This document shows positions 1 to 12,074 of a stretch of 64,000 nt of DNA, in pieces. Each line of letters opens with the position of its first letter. Position 1 is the first letter of the stretch. The notes below the pieces were generated by a model. That model had not been told where the DNA came from, did not search any database, and worked only from the letters and a program-made list of their open reading frames with translations. The stretch is from Symsagittifera roscoffensis (lineage: Eukaryota > Xenacoelomorpha > Acoela > Convolutidae), in contig NC_087071.1 of NCBI RefSeq assembly GCF_963678635.1, positions 33,096,141 to 33,160,140 of the forward strand, given 5' to 3'. Made by a program: the position numbers and the translations under genes.

Positions 1-3000
1 CATTGGAACATTCAAATCAATTCTAAATTTTTAAGTAATTAGTTTTTTTTTGGTTAAAAAATTTGGAATACAAATCGATTCTATTTTCAGTATTTTAATA
101 GTTAATTTCAATCGCATTTTCAAGTGAATCGCAATTTTTTTCGGTAAAAAAATGAAAATTACACATCCCACCTAGTTTTAGTGTTTTGATAGTTAATTTT
201 ACTCACATGACTCAAGTGAATTGTATTTTTTTTCCTGTAAATAAATTGGAACTTACGAATCGATTATAGTTTTTCAAGTGATTCGTTTTTTTTTTCTTGA
301 AGAAAATTTGGAAAACAAATCGATTCCAATTTCAGTATTTTAGTAGTTAATTTTACCCGCATGATACCATCGAATTGTTTTTTTCTTGTAAAAACATTGG
401 AACATACAAATCAATTCTAAATTTTTAAGTAATTAGTTTTTTTTTGGTTAAAAAACTTGAAATACAAATCGTTTCTATTTTCAGTATTTTAATAGTTAAT
501 TTTAATCGTATGAGTCAAGTGAATCGTATTTTTTCTGGTAAAAAATTAAAAATTACACATCCCACCTAGTTTCAGTGTTTTGATAGTTATTTTTACTCAC
601 ATGACTCAAGTGAATTGTATTTTTTGTTCTGTAAATAAATTGGAACTTACAAATCGATTCTAGTTTTTCAAGTGATTCGTTTTTTTTTCTTGAAGAAAAT
701 TTGGAAAACAAATCGATTCCATTTTCAGTATTTTAGTAGTTAATTTTACCCGCATGATACCATCGAATAGTTTTTTTTCTTGTAAAAACATTGGAACATT
801 CAAATCAATTCTAAATTTTTAAGTAATTAGTTTTTTTTTTGGTTAAAAAATTTGGAATACAAATCGATTCTATTTTCAGTATTTTAATAGTTAATTTCAA
901 TCGCATTTTCAAGTGAATCGCAATTTTTTTCGGTAAAAAAATGAAAATTACACATCCCACCTAGTTTTAGTGTTTTGATAGTTAATTTTACTCACATGAC
1001 TCAAGTGAATTGTATTTTTTTTCCTGTAAATAAATTGGAACTTACGAATCGATTATAGTTTTTCAAGTGATTCGTTTTTTTTTCTTGAAGAAAATTTGGA
1101 AAACAAATCGATTCCAATTTCAGTATTTTAGTAGTTAATTTTACCCGCATGATACCATCGAATTGTTTTTTTCTTGTAAAAACATTGGAACATACAAATC
1201 AATTCTAAATTTTTAAGTAATTTGTTTTTTTTTGGTTAAAAAATTTGGAATACAAATCGATTCTATTTTCAGTATTTTAATAGTTAATTTTAATCGCAAT
1301 TTCAAGTGAATCGCAATTTTTTTCGGTAAAAAAATGAAAATTACACATCCCACCTAGTTTTAGTGTTTTGATAGTTATTTTTACTCACATGACACATGTG
1401 AATTGTGTTTTTTGTTCTGTAAATAAATTGGAACTTACAAATCGATTCTAGTTTTTCAAGTGATTCGTTTTTTTTTTCTTGAAGAAAATTTGGAAAACAA
1501 ATCGATTCCAATTTCAGTATTTTAGTAGTTAATTTTACCCGCATGATACCATCGAATTGTTTTTTTCTTGTAAAAACATTGGAACATACAAATCAATTCT
1601 AAATTTTTAAGTAATTAGTTTTTTTTTTGGTTAAAAAATTTGGAATACAAATTAATTCTATTTTCAGTATTTTAATAGTTAATTTTAATCGCATTTTCAA
1701 GTGAATCGCAATTTTTTTCGGTAAAAAAATGAAAATTACACATCATACCTAGTTTCAGTGTTTTGATAGTTATTTTTACTCACATGACTCAAGTGAATTG
1801 TATTTTTTTTTCCTGTAAATAAATTGGAACTTACAAATCGATTCTAGTTTTTCAAGTGATTCGTTTTTTTTTCTTGAAGAAAATTTGGAAAACAAATCGA
1901 TTCCAATTTCAGTATTTTAGTAGTTAATTTTACCCGCATGATACCAACGAATCGTTTTTTTTCTTGTAAAAACATTGAAACATACAATTCAATTCTAGTT
2001 TTTTAAGTAATTAGTTTTTTTTCGGTAAAAAAATTTGGAATACAAATCGATTCTGTTTTCAGTTTTTTAATAGTTAATTTTAATCGCACGAGTCAAGTGA
2101 ATCGTATTTTTTCTGGTAAAAAGTTGAAAATTACACATCCCACCTAGTTTCAGTGTTTTGATAGTTATTTTTACTCACATGACTTAAGTGAATTGTATTT
2201 TTTGTTCTGTAAATAAATTGGAACTTACAAATCGATTCTAGTTTTTCAAGTGATTCGTTTTTTTTTCTTGAAGAAAATTTGGAAAACAAATCGATTCCAT
2301 TTTCAGTATTTTAGTAGTTAATTTTACCCGCATGATACCATCGAATTGTTTTTTTCTTGTAAAAACATTGGAACATACAAATCAATTCTAAATTTTTAAG
2401 TAATTAGTTTTTTTTTTTGGCTAAAAAATTTGGAATACAAGTCGATTCTATTTTCAGTATTTTAATAGTTAATTTTAATCGCATTTTGAAGTGAATCGCA
2501 ATTTTTTTCGGTAAAAAAATTAAAATTACACATCCCACCTAGTTTTAGTGTTTTGATAGTTATTTTTACTCACATGACTCAAGTGAATTGTATTTTTTGT
2601 TCTGTAAATAAATTGGAACTTACAAATCGATTCTAGTTTTTCAAGTGATTCGTTTTTTTTTTCTTGAAGAAAATTTGGAAAACAAATCGATTCCAATTTC
2701 AGTATTTTAGTAGTTAATTTTACCCGCATGATACCATCGAATTGTTTTTTTCTTGTAAAAACATTGGAACATACAAATCAATTCTAAATTTTTAAGTAAT
2801 TAGTTTTTTTTTGGTTAAAAAATTTGGAATACAAATCGATTCTATTTTCAGTATTTTAATAGTTAATTTTAATCGCATGAGTCAAGTGAATCGTATTTTT
2901 TCTGGTAAAAAATTGAAAATTTCACATCCCACCTAGTTTCAGTGTTTTGATAGTTATTTTTACTCACATGACTCAAGTGAATTGTATTTTTTGTTCTGTA

Positions 3001-6000
3001 AATAAATTGGAACTTAAAAATCGATTCTAGTTTTTCAAGTGATTCGTTTTTTTTTCTTGAAGAAAATTTGGAAAACATATCGATTCCATTTTCAGTATTT
3101 TAGTAGTTAATTTTACCCGCATGATACCATCGAATTGTTTTTTTCTTGTAAAAACATTGGAACATACAAATTAATTCTAAATTTTTAAGTAATTAGTTTT
3201 TTTTTGGTTAAAAAATTTGGAATACAAATCGATTCTATTTTCAGTATTTTAATAGTTAATTTTAATCGCATTTTCAAGTGAATCGCAATTTTTTTCGGTA
3301 AAAAAATGAAAATTACACATCCCACCTAGTTTTAGTGTTTTGATAGTTATTTTTACTCACATGACTCAAGTGAATTGTATTTTTTTTTCCTGTAAATAAA
3401 TTGGAACTTACGAATCGATTATAGTTTTTCAAGTGACTCGTTTTTTTTTCTTGAAGAAAATTTGGAAAACAAATCGATTCCATTTTCAGTATTTTAATAG
3501 TTAATTTTACCCGCATGATACCATCGAATTGTTTTTTTCTTGTAAAAACATTGGAACATACAAATCAATTCTAAATTTTTAAGTAATTATTTTTTTTTTG
3601 GTTAAAAAGTTTGGAATACAAATCAATTCTATTTTCAGTATTTTAATAGTTAATTTTAATCGCATTTTCAAGTGAATCGCAATTTTTTTCGGTAAAAAAA
3701 TGAAAATTACACATCCCACCTAGTTTTAGTGTTTTGATAGTTATTTTTACTCACATGACTCAAGTGAATTGTATTTTTTGTTCTGTAAATAAATTGGAAC
3801 TTACAAATCGATTCTAGTTTTTCAAGTGATTCGTTTTTTTTTCTTGAAGAAAATTTGGAAAACAAATCGATTCCAATTTCAGTATTTTAGTAGTTCAGTT
3901 TACCCGCATGATACCATCGAATTGTTTTTTTCTTGTAAAAACATCGGAACATACAAATCAATTCTAAATTTTTAAGTAATTAGTTTTTTTTGGTTAAAAA
4001 ACTTGGAATACAAATCGATTCTATTTTCAGTATTTTAATAGTTAATTTTAATCGCATGAGTCAAGTGAATCGTATTTTTTCTGGTAAAAAATTGAAAATT
4101 TCACATCCCACCTAGTTTCAGTGTTTTGATAGTTATTTTTACTCACATGACTCAAGTGAATTGTATTTTTTGTTCTGTAAATAAATTGGAACTTACAAAT
4201 CGATTCTAGTTTTTCAAGTGATTCGTTTTTTTTTCTTGAAGAAAATTTGGAAAACATATCGATTCCATTTTCAGTATTTTAGTAGTTAATTTTACCCGCA
4301 TGATACCATCGAATTGTTTTTTTCTTGTAAAAACATTGGAACATACAAATTAATTCTAAATTTTTAAGTAATTAGTTTTTTTTTGGTTAAAAATTTTGGA
4401 ATACAAATCGATTCTATTTTCAGTATTTTAATAGTTAATTTTAATCGCATTTTCAAGTGAATCGCAATTTTTTTCGGTAAAAAAATGAAAATTACACATC
4501 CCACCTAGTTTTAGTGTTTTGATAGTTATTTTTACTCACATGACTCAAGTGAATTGTATTTTTTTTCCTGTAAATAAATTGGAACTTACGAATCGATTAT
4601 AGTTTTTCAAGTGACTCGTTTTTTTTTCTTGAAGAAAATTTGGAAAACAAATCGATTCCATTTTCAGTATTTTAATAGTTAATTTTACCCGCATGATACC
4701 ATCGAATTGTTTTTTTCTTGTAAAAACATTGGAACATACAAATCAATTCTAAATTTTTAAGTAATTATTTTTTTTTTGGTTAAAAAGTTTGGAATACAAA
4801 TCAATTCTATTTTCAGTATTTTAATAGTTAATTTTAATCGCATTTTCAAGTGAATCGCAATTTTTTTCGGTAAAAAAATGAAAATTTCACATCCCACCTA
4901 GTTTCAGTGTTTTGATAGTTATTTTTACTCACATGACTCAAGTGAATTGTATTTTTTGTTCTGTAAATAAATTGGAACTTACAAATCGATTCTAGTTTTT
5001 CAAGTGATTCGTTTTTTTTTCTTGAAGAAAATTTGGAAAACATATCGATTCCATTTTCAGTATTTTAGTAGTTAATTTTACCCGCATGATACCATCGAAT
5101 TGTTTTTTTCTTGTAAAAACATTGGAACATACAAATTAATTCTAAATTTTTAAGTAATTAGTTTTTTTTTGGTTAAAAAATTTGGAATACAAATCGATTC
5201 TATTTTCAGTATTTTAATAGTTAATTTTAATCGCATTTTCAAGTGAATCGCAATTTTTTTCGGTAAAAAAATGAAAATTACACATCCCACCTAGTTTTAG
5301 TGTTTTGATAGTTATTTTTACTCACATGACTCAAGTGAATTGTATTTTTTTTCCTGTAAATAAATTGGAACTTACGAATCGATTATAGTTTTTCAAGTGA
5401 CTCGTTTTTTTTTCTTGAAGAAAATTTGGAAAACAAATCGATTCCATTTTCAGTATTTTAATAGTTAATTTTACCCGCATGATACCATCGAATTGTTTTT
5501 TTCTTGTAAAAACATTGGAACATACAAATCAATTCTAAATTTTTAAGTAATTATTTTTTTTTTGGTTAAAAAGTTTGGAATACAAATCAATTCTATTTTC
5601 AGTATTTTAATAGTTAATTTTAATCGCATTTTCAAGTGAATCGCAATTTTTTTCGGTAAAAAAATGAAAATTACACATCCCACCTAGTTTTAGTGTTTTG
5701 ATAGTTATTTTTACTCACATGACTCAAGTGAATTGTATTTTTTGTTCTGTAAATAAATTGGAACTTACAAATCGATTCTAGTTTTTCAAGTGATTCGTTT
5801 TTTTTTCTTGAAGAAAATTTGGAAAACAAATCGATTCCAATTTCAGTATTTTAGTAGTTCAGTTTACCCGCATGATACCATCGAATTGTTTTTTTCTTGT
5901 AAAAACATCGGAACATACAAATCAATTCTAGATTTTTAAGTAATTAGTTTTTTTTTGGTTAAAAAACTTGGAATACAAATCGATTCTATTTTCAGTATTT

Positions 6001-7090
6001 TAATAGTTAATTTTAATCGCATGAGTCAAGTGAATCGTATTTTTTCTGGTAAAAAATTGAAAATTACACATCCCACCTAGTTTCAGTGTTTTGATAATTA
6101 TTTTTACTCACATGACTCAAGTGAATTGTATTTTTTGTTCTGTAAATAAATTGGAACTTACAAATCGATTCTAGTTTTTCAAGTGATTCGTTTTTTTTTC
6201 TTGAAGAAAATTTGGAAAACATATCGATTCCATTTTCAGTATTTTAGTAGTTAATTTTATCCGCATGATACCATCGAATTGTTTTTTTCTTGTAAAAACA
6301 TTGGAACATACAAATCAATTCTAAATTTTTAAGTAATTAGTTTTTTTTGGTTAAAAAATTTGGAATACAAATCGATTCTATTTTCAGTATTTTAATAGTT
6401 AATTTTAATCGCATTTTCAAGTGAATCGCAATTTTTTTCGGTAAAAAATGAAAATTACACATCCCACCTAGTTTTAGTGTTTTGATAGTTGTTTTTACTC
6501 ACATGACTCAAGTGAATTGTATTTTTTTTCCTGTAAATAAATTGGAACTTACAAATCGATTCTAGTTTTTCAAGTGATTCGTTTTTTTTTCTTGAAGAAA
6601 ATTGGGAATACAAATCGATTCCAATTTCAGCATTTTAGTAGTTAATTTTACCCGCATGATACCAACGAATCGTTTTTTTTCTTGTAAAAACATTGGAACA
6701 TACAAATCAATTCTAAATTTTTAAGTAATTAGTTTTTTTTTGGTTAAAAAATTTGGAATACAAATCGATTCTATTTTCAGTATTTTAATAGTTAATTTTA
6801 ATCGCATTTTCAAGTGAATCCTAATTTTTTTCGGTAAAAAAATGAAAATTACACATCCCACCTAGTTTTAGTGTTTTGATAGTTATTTTTACTCACATGA
6901 CTCAAGTGAAATGTATTTTTTTTCCTGTAAGTAAATTGGAACTTACAAATCGATTCTAGTTTTTCAAGTGATTCGTTTTTTTTTCTTGAAGAAAATTGGG
7001 AATACAAATCGATTCCAATTTCAGCATTTTAGTAGTTAATTTTACCCGCATGATACCAACTAATCGTTTTTTTTCTTGTAAAAACATTGA
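1..7090. repeat. Higher-order satellite array (period about 394 bp) inside the Kv2 intron
   Basis: The landmark CATGATACCA recurs at 360, 753, 1148, 1542, 1937, 2331, 2727, 3120, 3514, 3907, 4299, 4692, 5085, 5478, 5871, 6264, 6655 and 7049, which gives a period of 391-396 bp and about 18 copies. Each period contains four or five related subunits of roughly 78-92 bp that share TTTTACTCACATGA, T-runs followed by CTGTAAA or CTTGTAAA, and AAATCGATTC. Variant markers recur at multiples of the period. CATCGGAACATA, for example, is at about 3,944 and 5,907. Unequal exchange acting on multimers would explain this. Short open frames on either strand here are translated satellite, not genes. The array lies in the channel intron and runs off the left edge. 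Confidence 0.95.
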
Positions 7091-9613
7091 AACATACAAA
7101 TCAATTCTACTTTCAATACTTTGGTAGTTATTTTTACGCTTATGAATCAGGTGAATCAATTTCTTTTTCTGTAAGAAATTTGAAAATATAAAATTGATTC
7201 TAATTTCAGTATTTTGGTAGTAAATTTTACCCACATAATTCAAATTTATCGTTTTTCTTTGTAAAAAGACTGGATTATACAAACCAATTCTAGTTTCAGT
7301 GTTTTGGTAGTTATTTTTTTTCACATGATTCAAATGAATCGTTTTTTTTTCTGTAAAAGAATTGGAACTTAACAATTAATTCAAGTTTCAAAATTTTGGT
7401 AGTTATTGTTAACCGCATGATTCAAATGAATGTTTTTTTTTGTAAAAAACTGGACCATTTAAATCAGTTCTAGTTTCAGTATTTTCGTAGTTAAATTTTC
7501 CACATGGTTTAACTAAATCGTTTTTTTTTCTGTAAAAATGGAACTTTCAAACCGATTCTAGTTTCAATATTTTAGTTTTTAATTTAACCCGCATGATTCA
7601 AGAGAATAATTTTTTTTCTTGCAAGAAAGCTGGTCCACACAAATTAATTCTAATTTCAGTATTTTGGTAATTATTTTTACCCACATGATTCAAGAGAACC
7701 TTTTTTTCTGTAAAAAAATTTGGAACTTACAAATTAATACAATTTTCAATATTTTGGTTCTTATTTTTACCCGCATGATTGAAGAGAATCGTTTTTTTTC
7801 TTGTAAAAAAGCTGGACCCAGCAAATCAATTCTAGTTTCAGTAATTTGTTGGTTAGTTTTTTCCATATGATTCATTTGAGTTGTTTTTTTTCTGTAAAAA
7901 AATGGGAGCTACAAATTAATTCTAGTTTCAATATTTTGCTAGATAATTTTACCCACATAATTTAAAAAAATCGTTTTCCTTGTAAAAAGACTGGACCATA
8001 CAACCCAATTCTAGTTTCAGTATTTTGGTAGTTAATTTTTTTCACATGATTCAAATGAATCGTTTTTTTTTCTGTAAATAAATTGGAACTTACAAATCGA
8101 TTCTAGTTTTTCAAGTGATTCGTTTTTTTTCTTGAAGAAAATTTGGAAAACAAATCGATTCCATTTTCAGTATTTTAGTAGTTAATTTTACCCGCATGAT
8201 ACCATCGAATTGTTTTTTTCTTGTAAAAACATTGGAACATACAAATCAATTCTAAATTTTTAAGTAATTAGTTTTTTTTTGGTTAAAAAATTTGGAATAC
8301 AAATCGATTCTATTTTCAGTATTTTAATAGTTAATTTTAATCGCATTTTCAAGTGAATCGCAATTTTTTTCGGTAAAAAAATGAAAATTACACATCCCAC
8401 CTAGTTTTAGTGTTTTGATAGTTATTTTTACTCACATGACTCAAGTGAATTGTATTTATTTTTTTTCCTGTAAATAAATTGGAACTTACAAATCGATTCT
8501 AGTTTTTCAAGTGATTCGTTTTTTTTTCTTGAAGAAAATTGGGAATACAAATCGATTCCAAGTTCAGCATTTTAGTAGTTAATTTTACCCGCATGATACC
8601 AACGAATTGTTTTTTTTCTTGTAAAAACATTGGAACATACAAATCAATTCTACTTTCAATACTTTGGTAGTTATTTTTACGCTTATGAATCAGGTGAATC
8701 AATTTCTTTTTCTGTAAGAAATTTCAAAATATAAAATTGATTCTAGTTTCAGTATTTTGGTAGTAAATTTTACCCACATAATTTAAAAGAATCGTTTTTC
8801 CTTGAAAAAAGACTGGATTATACAAACCAATTCTAGTTTCAGTGTTTTGGTAGTTAATTTTTTTTCACATGATTCAAATGAATCGTTTTTTTTCTGTAAA
8901 AGAATTGGAACTTAACAATTAATTCAAGTTTCAAAATTTTGGTAGTTATTGTTAACCGCATGATTCAAATGAATCTTTTTTTTTGTAAAAAAACTGGACC
9001 ATTTAAATTAGTTCTAGTTTCAGTAATTTCGTAGTTAAATTTTCCACATGGTTTAACTAAATTGTTTTTTTTTCTGTAAAAATGGAACTTTCAAACCGAT
9101 TCTGGTTTCAATATTTTAGTTTTTAATTTAACCCGCATGATTCAAGAGAATAATTTGTTTCTTGCAAGAAAGCTGGTCCACACAAATTAATTCTAATTTC
9201 AGTATTTTGGTAATTATTTTTACCCACATGATTCAAGAGAACCTTTTTTTCTGTAAAAAAATTTGGAACTTACAAATTAATACAATTTTTAATATTTTGG
9301 TTGTTATTTTTACCCGCATGATTGAAGAAAATCGTTTTTTTCTTGTAAAAAAGCTGGACCCAGCAAATCAATTCTAGTTTCAGTAATTTGTTGGTTAGTT
9401 TTTTCCGTATGATTCATTTGAGTCGCTTTTTTTCTGTAAAAAAATGGGAGCTACAAATTAATTCTAGTTTCAATATTTTGCTAGTAAATTTTACCCACAT
9501 AATTTAAAAGAATCGTTTTCCTTGTAAAAAGACTGGACCATACAACCCAATTCTAGTTTCAGTATTTTGGTAGTTAATTTTTTTTCACATGATTCAAATG
9601 AATCGTTTTTTTT
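6531..9613. repeat. Tandem duplication of about 1.54 kb within the satellite
   Basis: The segment from about 6,531 to 8,071 is repeated directly at about 8,072 to 9,613. Three markers show it: CTGTAAATAAATTGG at 6,531 and 8,072, CATGATACCA at 6,655 and about 8,196, and TATGAATCAGGTGAATC at 7,141 and 8,684. The offsets are 1,541-1,543 bp. Each copy joins about 550 bp of the 394-bp higher-order type to about 1 kb of more diverged single units, so the duplication is younger than the contact between the two satellite types. Confidence 0.85.
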
Positions 9614-10735
9614 TCTGTAAAAGAATTGGAACTTACCAATTATTTCAACTTTCAAAATTTTGGTAGTTATTGTTAACTGCATGATTCAAGAGAATCATTT
9701 TTTTGTAAAAAAACTGGACCGTTCAAATCAACTCTAGTTTCAGTATTTTCGTAGTTAAATTTTCCACATGGTTCAAGTAAATCGTTTTTTTTTTCTGTAA
9801 AAATGGAACTTTCAAACCAATTCTAGTTTCAATATTTTAGTTTTTAATTTAACCCGCATGATTCAAGAGAATAATTTTTTTCTTGCAAGAAAGCTGGTCC
9901 ACACAAATTAATTCTAATTTCAGTATTTTGGTAATTATTTTTACCCACATGATTCAAGAGAACCTTTTTTTCTGTAAAAAAAATTTGGAACTTACAAATT
10001 AATACAATTTTCAATATTTTGGTTGTTATTTTTACCCGCATGATTGAAGAGAATCCTTTTTTTTCTTGTAAAAAAGCTGGACCCAGCAAATCAATTCTAG
10101 TTTCAGTAATTTTTTGGTTAGTTTTTTCCACATGATTCATTTGAGTCGTTTTTTTTCTGTAAAAAAATGGAACTTACAAATGAATTCTAGTTTCAATATT
10201 TTGGTAGCTAACTTTACCCGCATGATTCAAGAGAATCGTTTTTTTTTGTCAAAACGTTAAAACATACTAATCGATTCTAGTTTCAGTTTTTTGGTTCATG
10301 ATTTTTATTTTCAGTCTGTTAGTTAATCCAAGCGATGATTCAAATGAATCGTTTTGGTTTCTGGATAAATGAATAACTACTTACAAATCAATTCTAATTT
10401 CAGTATTTTGGTAGTCAATTTCCCCTGCATGATTCAAGAGAATCGTTTTCCTTTTCTCGTAAAAAAATTGAAACTTACAAATCGATTCTAGTTTCATCTT
10501 GTTGGTTCATGACTTTTAATTTCAGTATTTTAGTTAAATCAAGCACATGGTTCGAGCGACTTGTTTTTTTTTCTTGTAAAAAAACTGGAACATACAAATA
10601 GATTCTAATTTCAGTATTTTGGTAGTTATTGTTAACCGCATGATTCAAGAGAATCTTTTTTTTTTGTAAAAACTGGAACATACAAATCGATTCTAATTTC
10701 AATATTTTGGTAGTTTATTTTACCCGCATGATTCT
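7091..10735. repeat. Diverged single-unit satellite (about 92 bp) adjoining exon 6
   Basis: Here the units repeat singly at about 92 bp. ACCCGCATGATTCAAGAG-type cores occur at about 9,850, 9,942, 10,034, 10,126 and 10,217. The units differ more from one another than those in the left array. Read in the channel's direction, each unit carries ATCATGCGG followed by GTAAAAT, then often TTTGTAAGTTCC, then a T-tract ending in ACAG. The last unit merges with the exon 6 splice donor at 10,722-10,734. The graded divergence towards the exon suggests this edge is the older part. Confidence 0.9.
10716..10734 (-). promoter_or_regulatory. Exon 6 5' splice site, shared with the satellite unit
   Basis: On the minus strand the exon ends in GAATCATGCGG and the intron begins GTAAAAT. 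The same 18 bases occur in many satellite units, for example next to 9,858 and 10,217, where the preceding bases are CTCTT instead of the exon's GGCCA. The donor is placed at CGG|GT because this keeps the channel frame at phase 0 and preserves the S4 residues R-I-M-R. Confidence 0.8.
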
Positions 10736-10929
10736 GGCCACCCGGAACAGCTGGACTGCCCTTCCTACTGTCTGCACGTTGTTCACTGGGCTCCCACTGG
10801 CAGTGAGGAACACAGTGATGTAGAAGGGCAGGATGGCTGTCAAGTCAATCACATTGAGGGGGGCTTTGAAGAAGATCCACTTGTTGGGGGAGGAGGCAAA
10901 CCGCAGCGAGTACTCCAGGGTGAACCAAG
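10724..10929 (-). CDS. Shab: Kv2 (Shab-type) potassium channel, exon 6: S2 end, S3, S4
   Basis: This exon has 206 bp, enters in phase 1 and leaves in phase 0. It follows an acceptor ending in ATCTTCAG. It encodes [11 protein letters not shown] (S2 end), SSPNKW, the S3 segment [18 protein letters not shown], and the S4 segment [15 protein letters not shown] with positive charges at every third position. These segments match the Shab/Kv2 family closely and form most of the voltage sensor. Compared with the usual VRRVVQ, the first S4 arginine is replaced by glycine. The next exon (end of S4, S5, pore, S6) is outside the window. The exon is clearly richer in G+C than its surroundings. The family is certain; Shab is used as a family-level symbol. 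Confidence 0.93.
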
Positions 10930-11547
10930 CTGAAGATTAAACAAAAACAGCAGGCTTTTAAAGCAGATTTACAGATCAAACAAACCACCAAATTGAATAT
11001 ATAATCTAGTTCAGGTCTAATTTTGGCAATATCAGTGAGCTGCAGCATTTTATTTGGTCAAAAGCTGCTGCGTTTTAGCCTAATTAATTAATTGAATCTC
11101 ATTTTACGTGTTATGTAAAAATTTACTAGGAACCAAGCTAAAAAAAGAAACGGCAGATTTTTTGAAGCTAATTTTTAGTTCGAACAAAGCAAGTTTTTTT
11201 AAATTGTGTTTCAAACCAGGCGAGTTTCCAATTAACGTTCAAAACCAGGTGCGGATCTACAACTTCGACGAGGTTTGTGGACGAATTTGGAAAATGTGTT
11301 TAATTTTTTGGCCCCACGCCCTCAAAATTAAACAGAGAAAAAATTACAGATCCTAATTTCAAAATTAAAGCAATATTAAGAAAATCATAAAAGTGTTTGG
11401 TTTGTTTGCATATAGCTGCCTCCGATGTTTAAATTCACCATCGACATGTCCGTTATTTATGCCATCGTGCTTTGAGTTTGCAATTAATCGTTTTTCGTGA
11501 CAAAACTTGAAACTTGAAACTAGCTTGCTTAAGGACTTACAACTAAC
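10930..11547 (-). other. Kv2 intron 5
   Basis: A 618-bp A+T-rich intron with a GTTAGT donor and a TTCAG acceptor. A stronger-looking GTAAGT lies 8 bases inside the intron, but using it would break the channel frame. Nothing else is recognisable. Confidence 0.85.
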
Positions 11548-11794
11548 CTATACAGAAGGTCTCAATCGTCGTCAAATAATGGTTGTCCTCAAAATTATCA
11601 TCCTCACTACTTTTCGCTTCAGTTTGGATTTCGATGGGGGTGCAATTCACAAATGAAGTTGTTGTTGACAGTGAATGTTGTTGTTGTTGTTGTTGTTGTT
11701 TACGTCTGCTGTTCGGCTGCAGACTTGGCAAAGTGTTGAGAGATAAGGCCAAAGTTGATAAGAGAATGAAGAATATGGAAGTGATTGCGAAGAT
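11548..11794 (-). CDS. Shab: Kv2 channel, exon 5: S1 and the S1-S2 loop
   Basis: This exon has 247 bp, entering in phase 0 and leaving in phase 1. The acceptor is TTGTTTCAG and the donor G|GTTAGT. It encodes S1 (IFAITSIFFILLSTLALSLN), then TLPSLQ, a seven-glutamine run made of CAA codons, an acidic Ser/Thr-rich loop, and the start of S2 (TTIETFCI). The spanning codon becomes alanine (CIAWF), as expected for the family. The polyglutamine in the extracellular S1-S2 loop is unusual and comes from a CAA microsatellite. Confidence 0.9.
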
Positions 11795-12048
11795 CTGAAA
11801 CAACATTTTTACTAAATGGTTTGAGCTTTATGGAAGCAGGGGGTTGGAAGTTCGAGTCTGCGTCACAACTTCTTCTGAACGGAATGCGGGTCAGAGTTTT
11901 AAACGTCAAACGGGGCTAATCTTTTGACAGAAAACTTAAATGACAATACATGTGCAACCATATATTAAAATAATATCAAGTTTTTGAGTTCCATTGTGCT
12001 TCTTTATTTTACCTTCATTCGGTCCCGCTGCCATAATATCTTCCTCCT

Positions 12049-12074
12049 CCCCCCCCCCCCCCCCCCCCCCCCCC
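12049..12074. repeat. Poly-C run (26 bases)
   Basis: An uninterrupted run of 26 C, preceded by CTCCTCC. Similar G runs occur at 23,151-23,162, 26,937-26,946 and 33,053-33,063. Exact lengths of such runs are often unreliable in assemblies. Confidence 0.9.

Noticed and set aside
1341..10702. Many short open frames in the satellite, often repeated (for example MRVKLTTKILKLESICFPNF)
   Set aside because: They are translations of the tandem repeat in the channel's intron, differ only as the repeat does, and have no independent support.
1..10735. CRISPR-like array
   Set aside because: The repeats are contiguous tandem units of a eukaryotic satellite, without unique spacers, in an animal gene intron.
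11532..11541. Alternative exon 5 donor (GTAAGT, 8 bases downstream)
   Set aside because: It would shift the channel frame. The chosen donor gives the conserved CIAWF junction.
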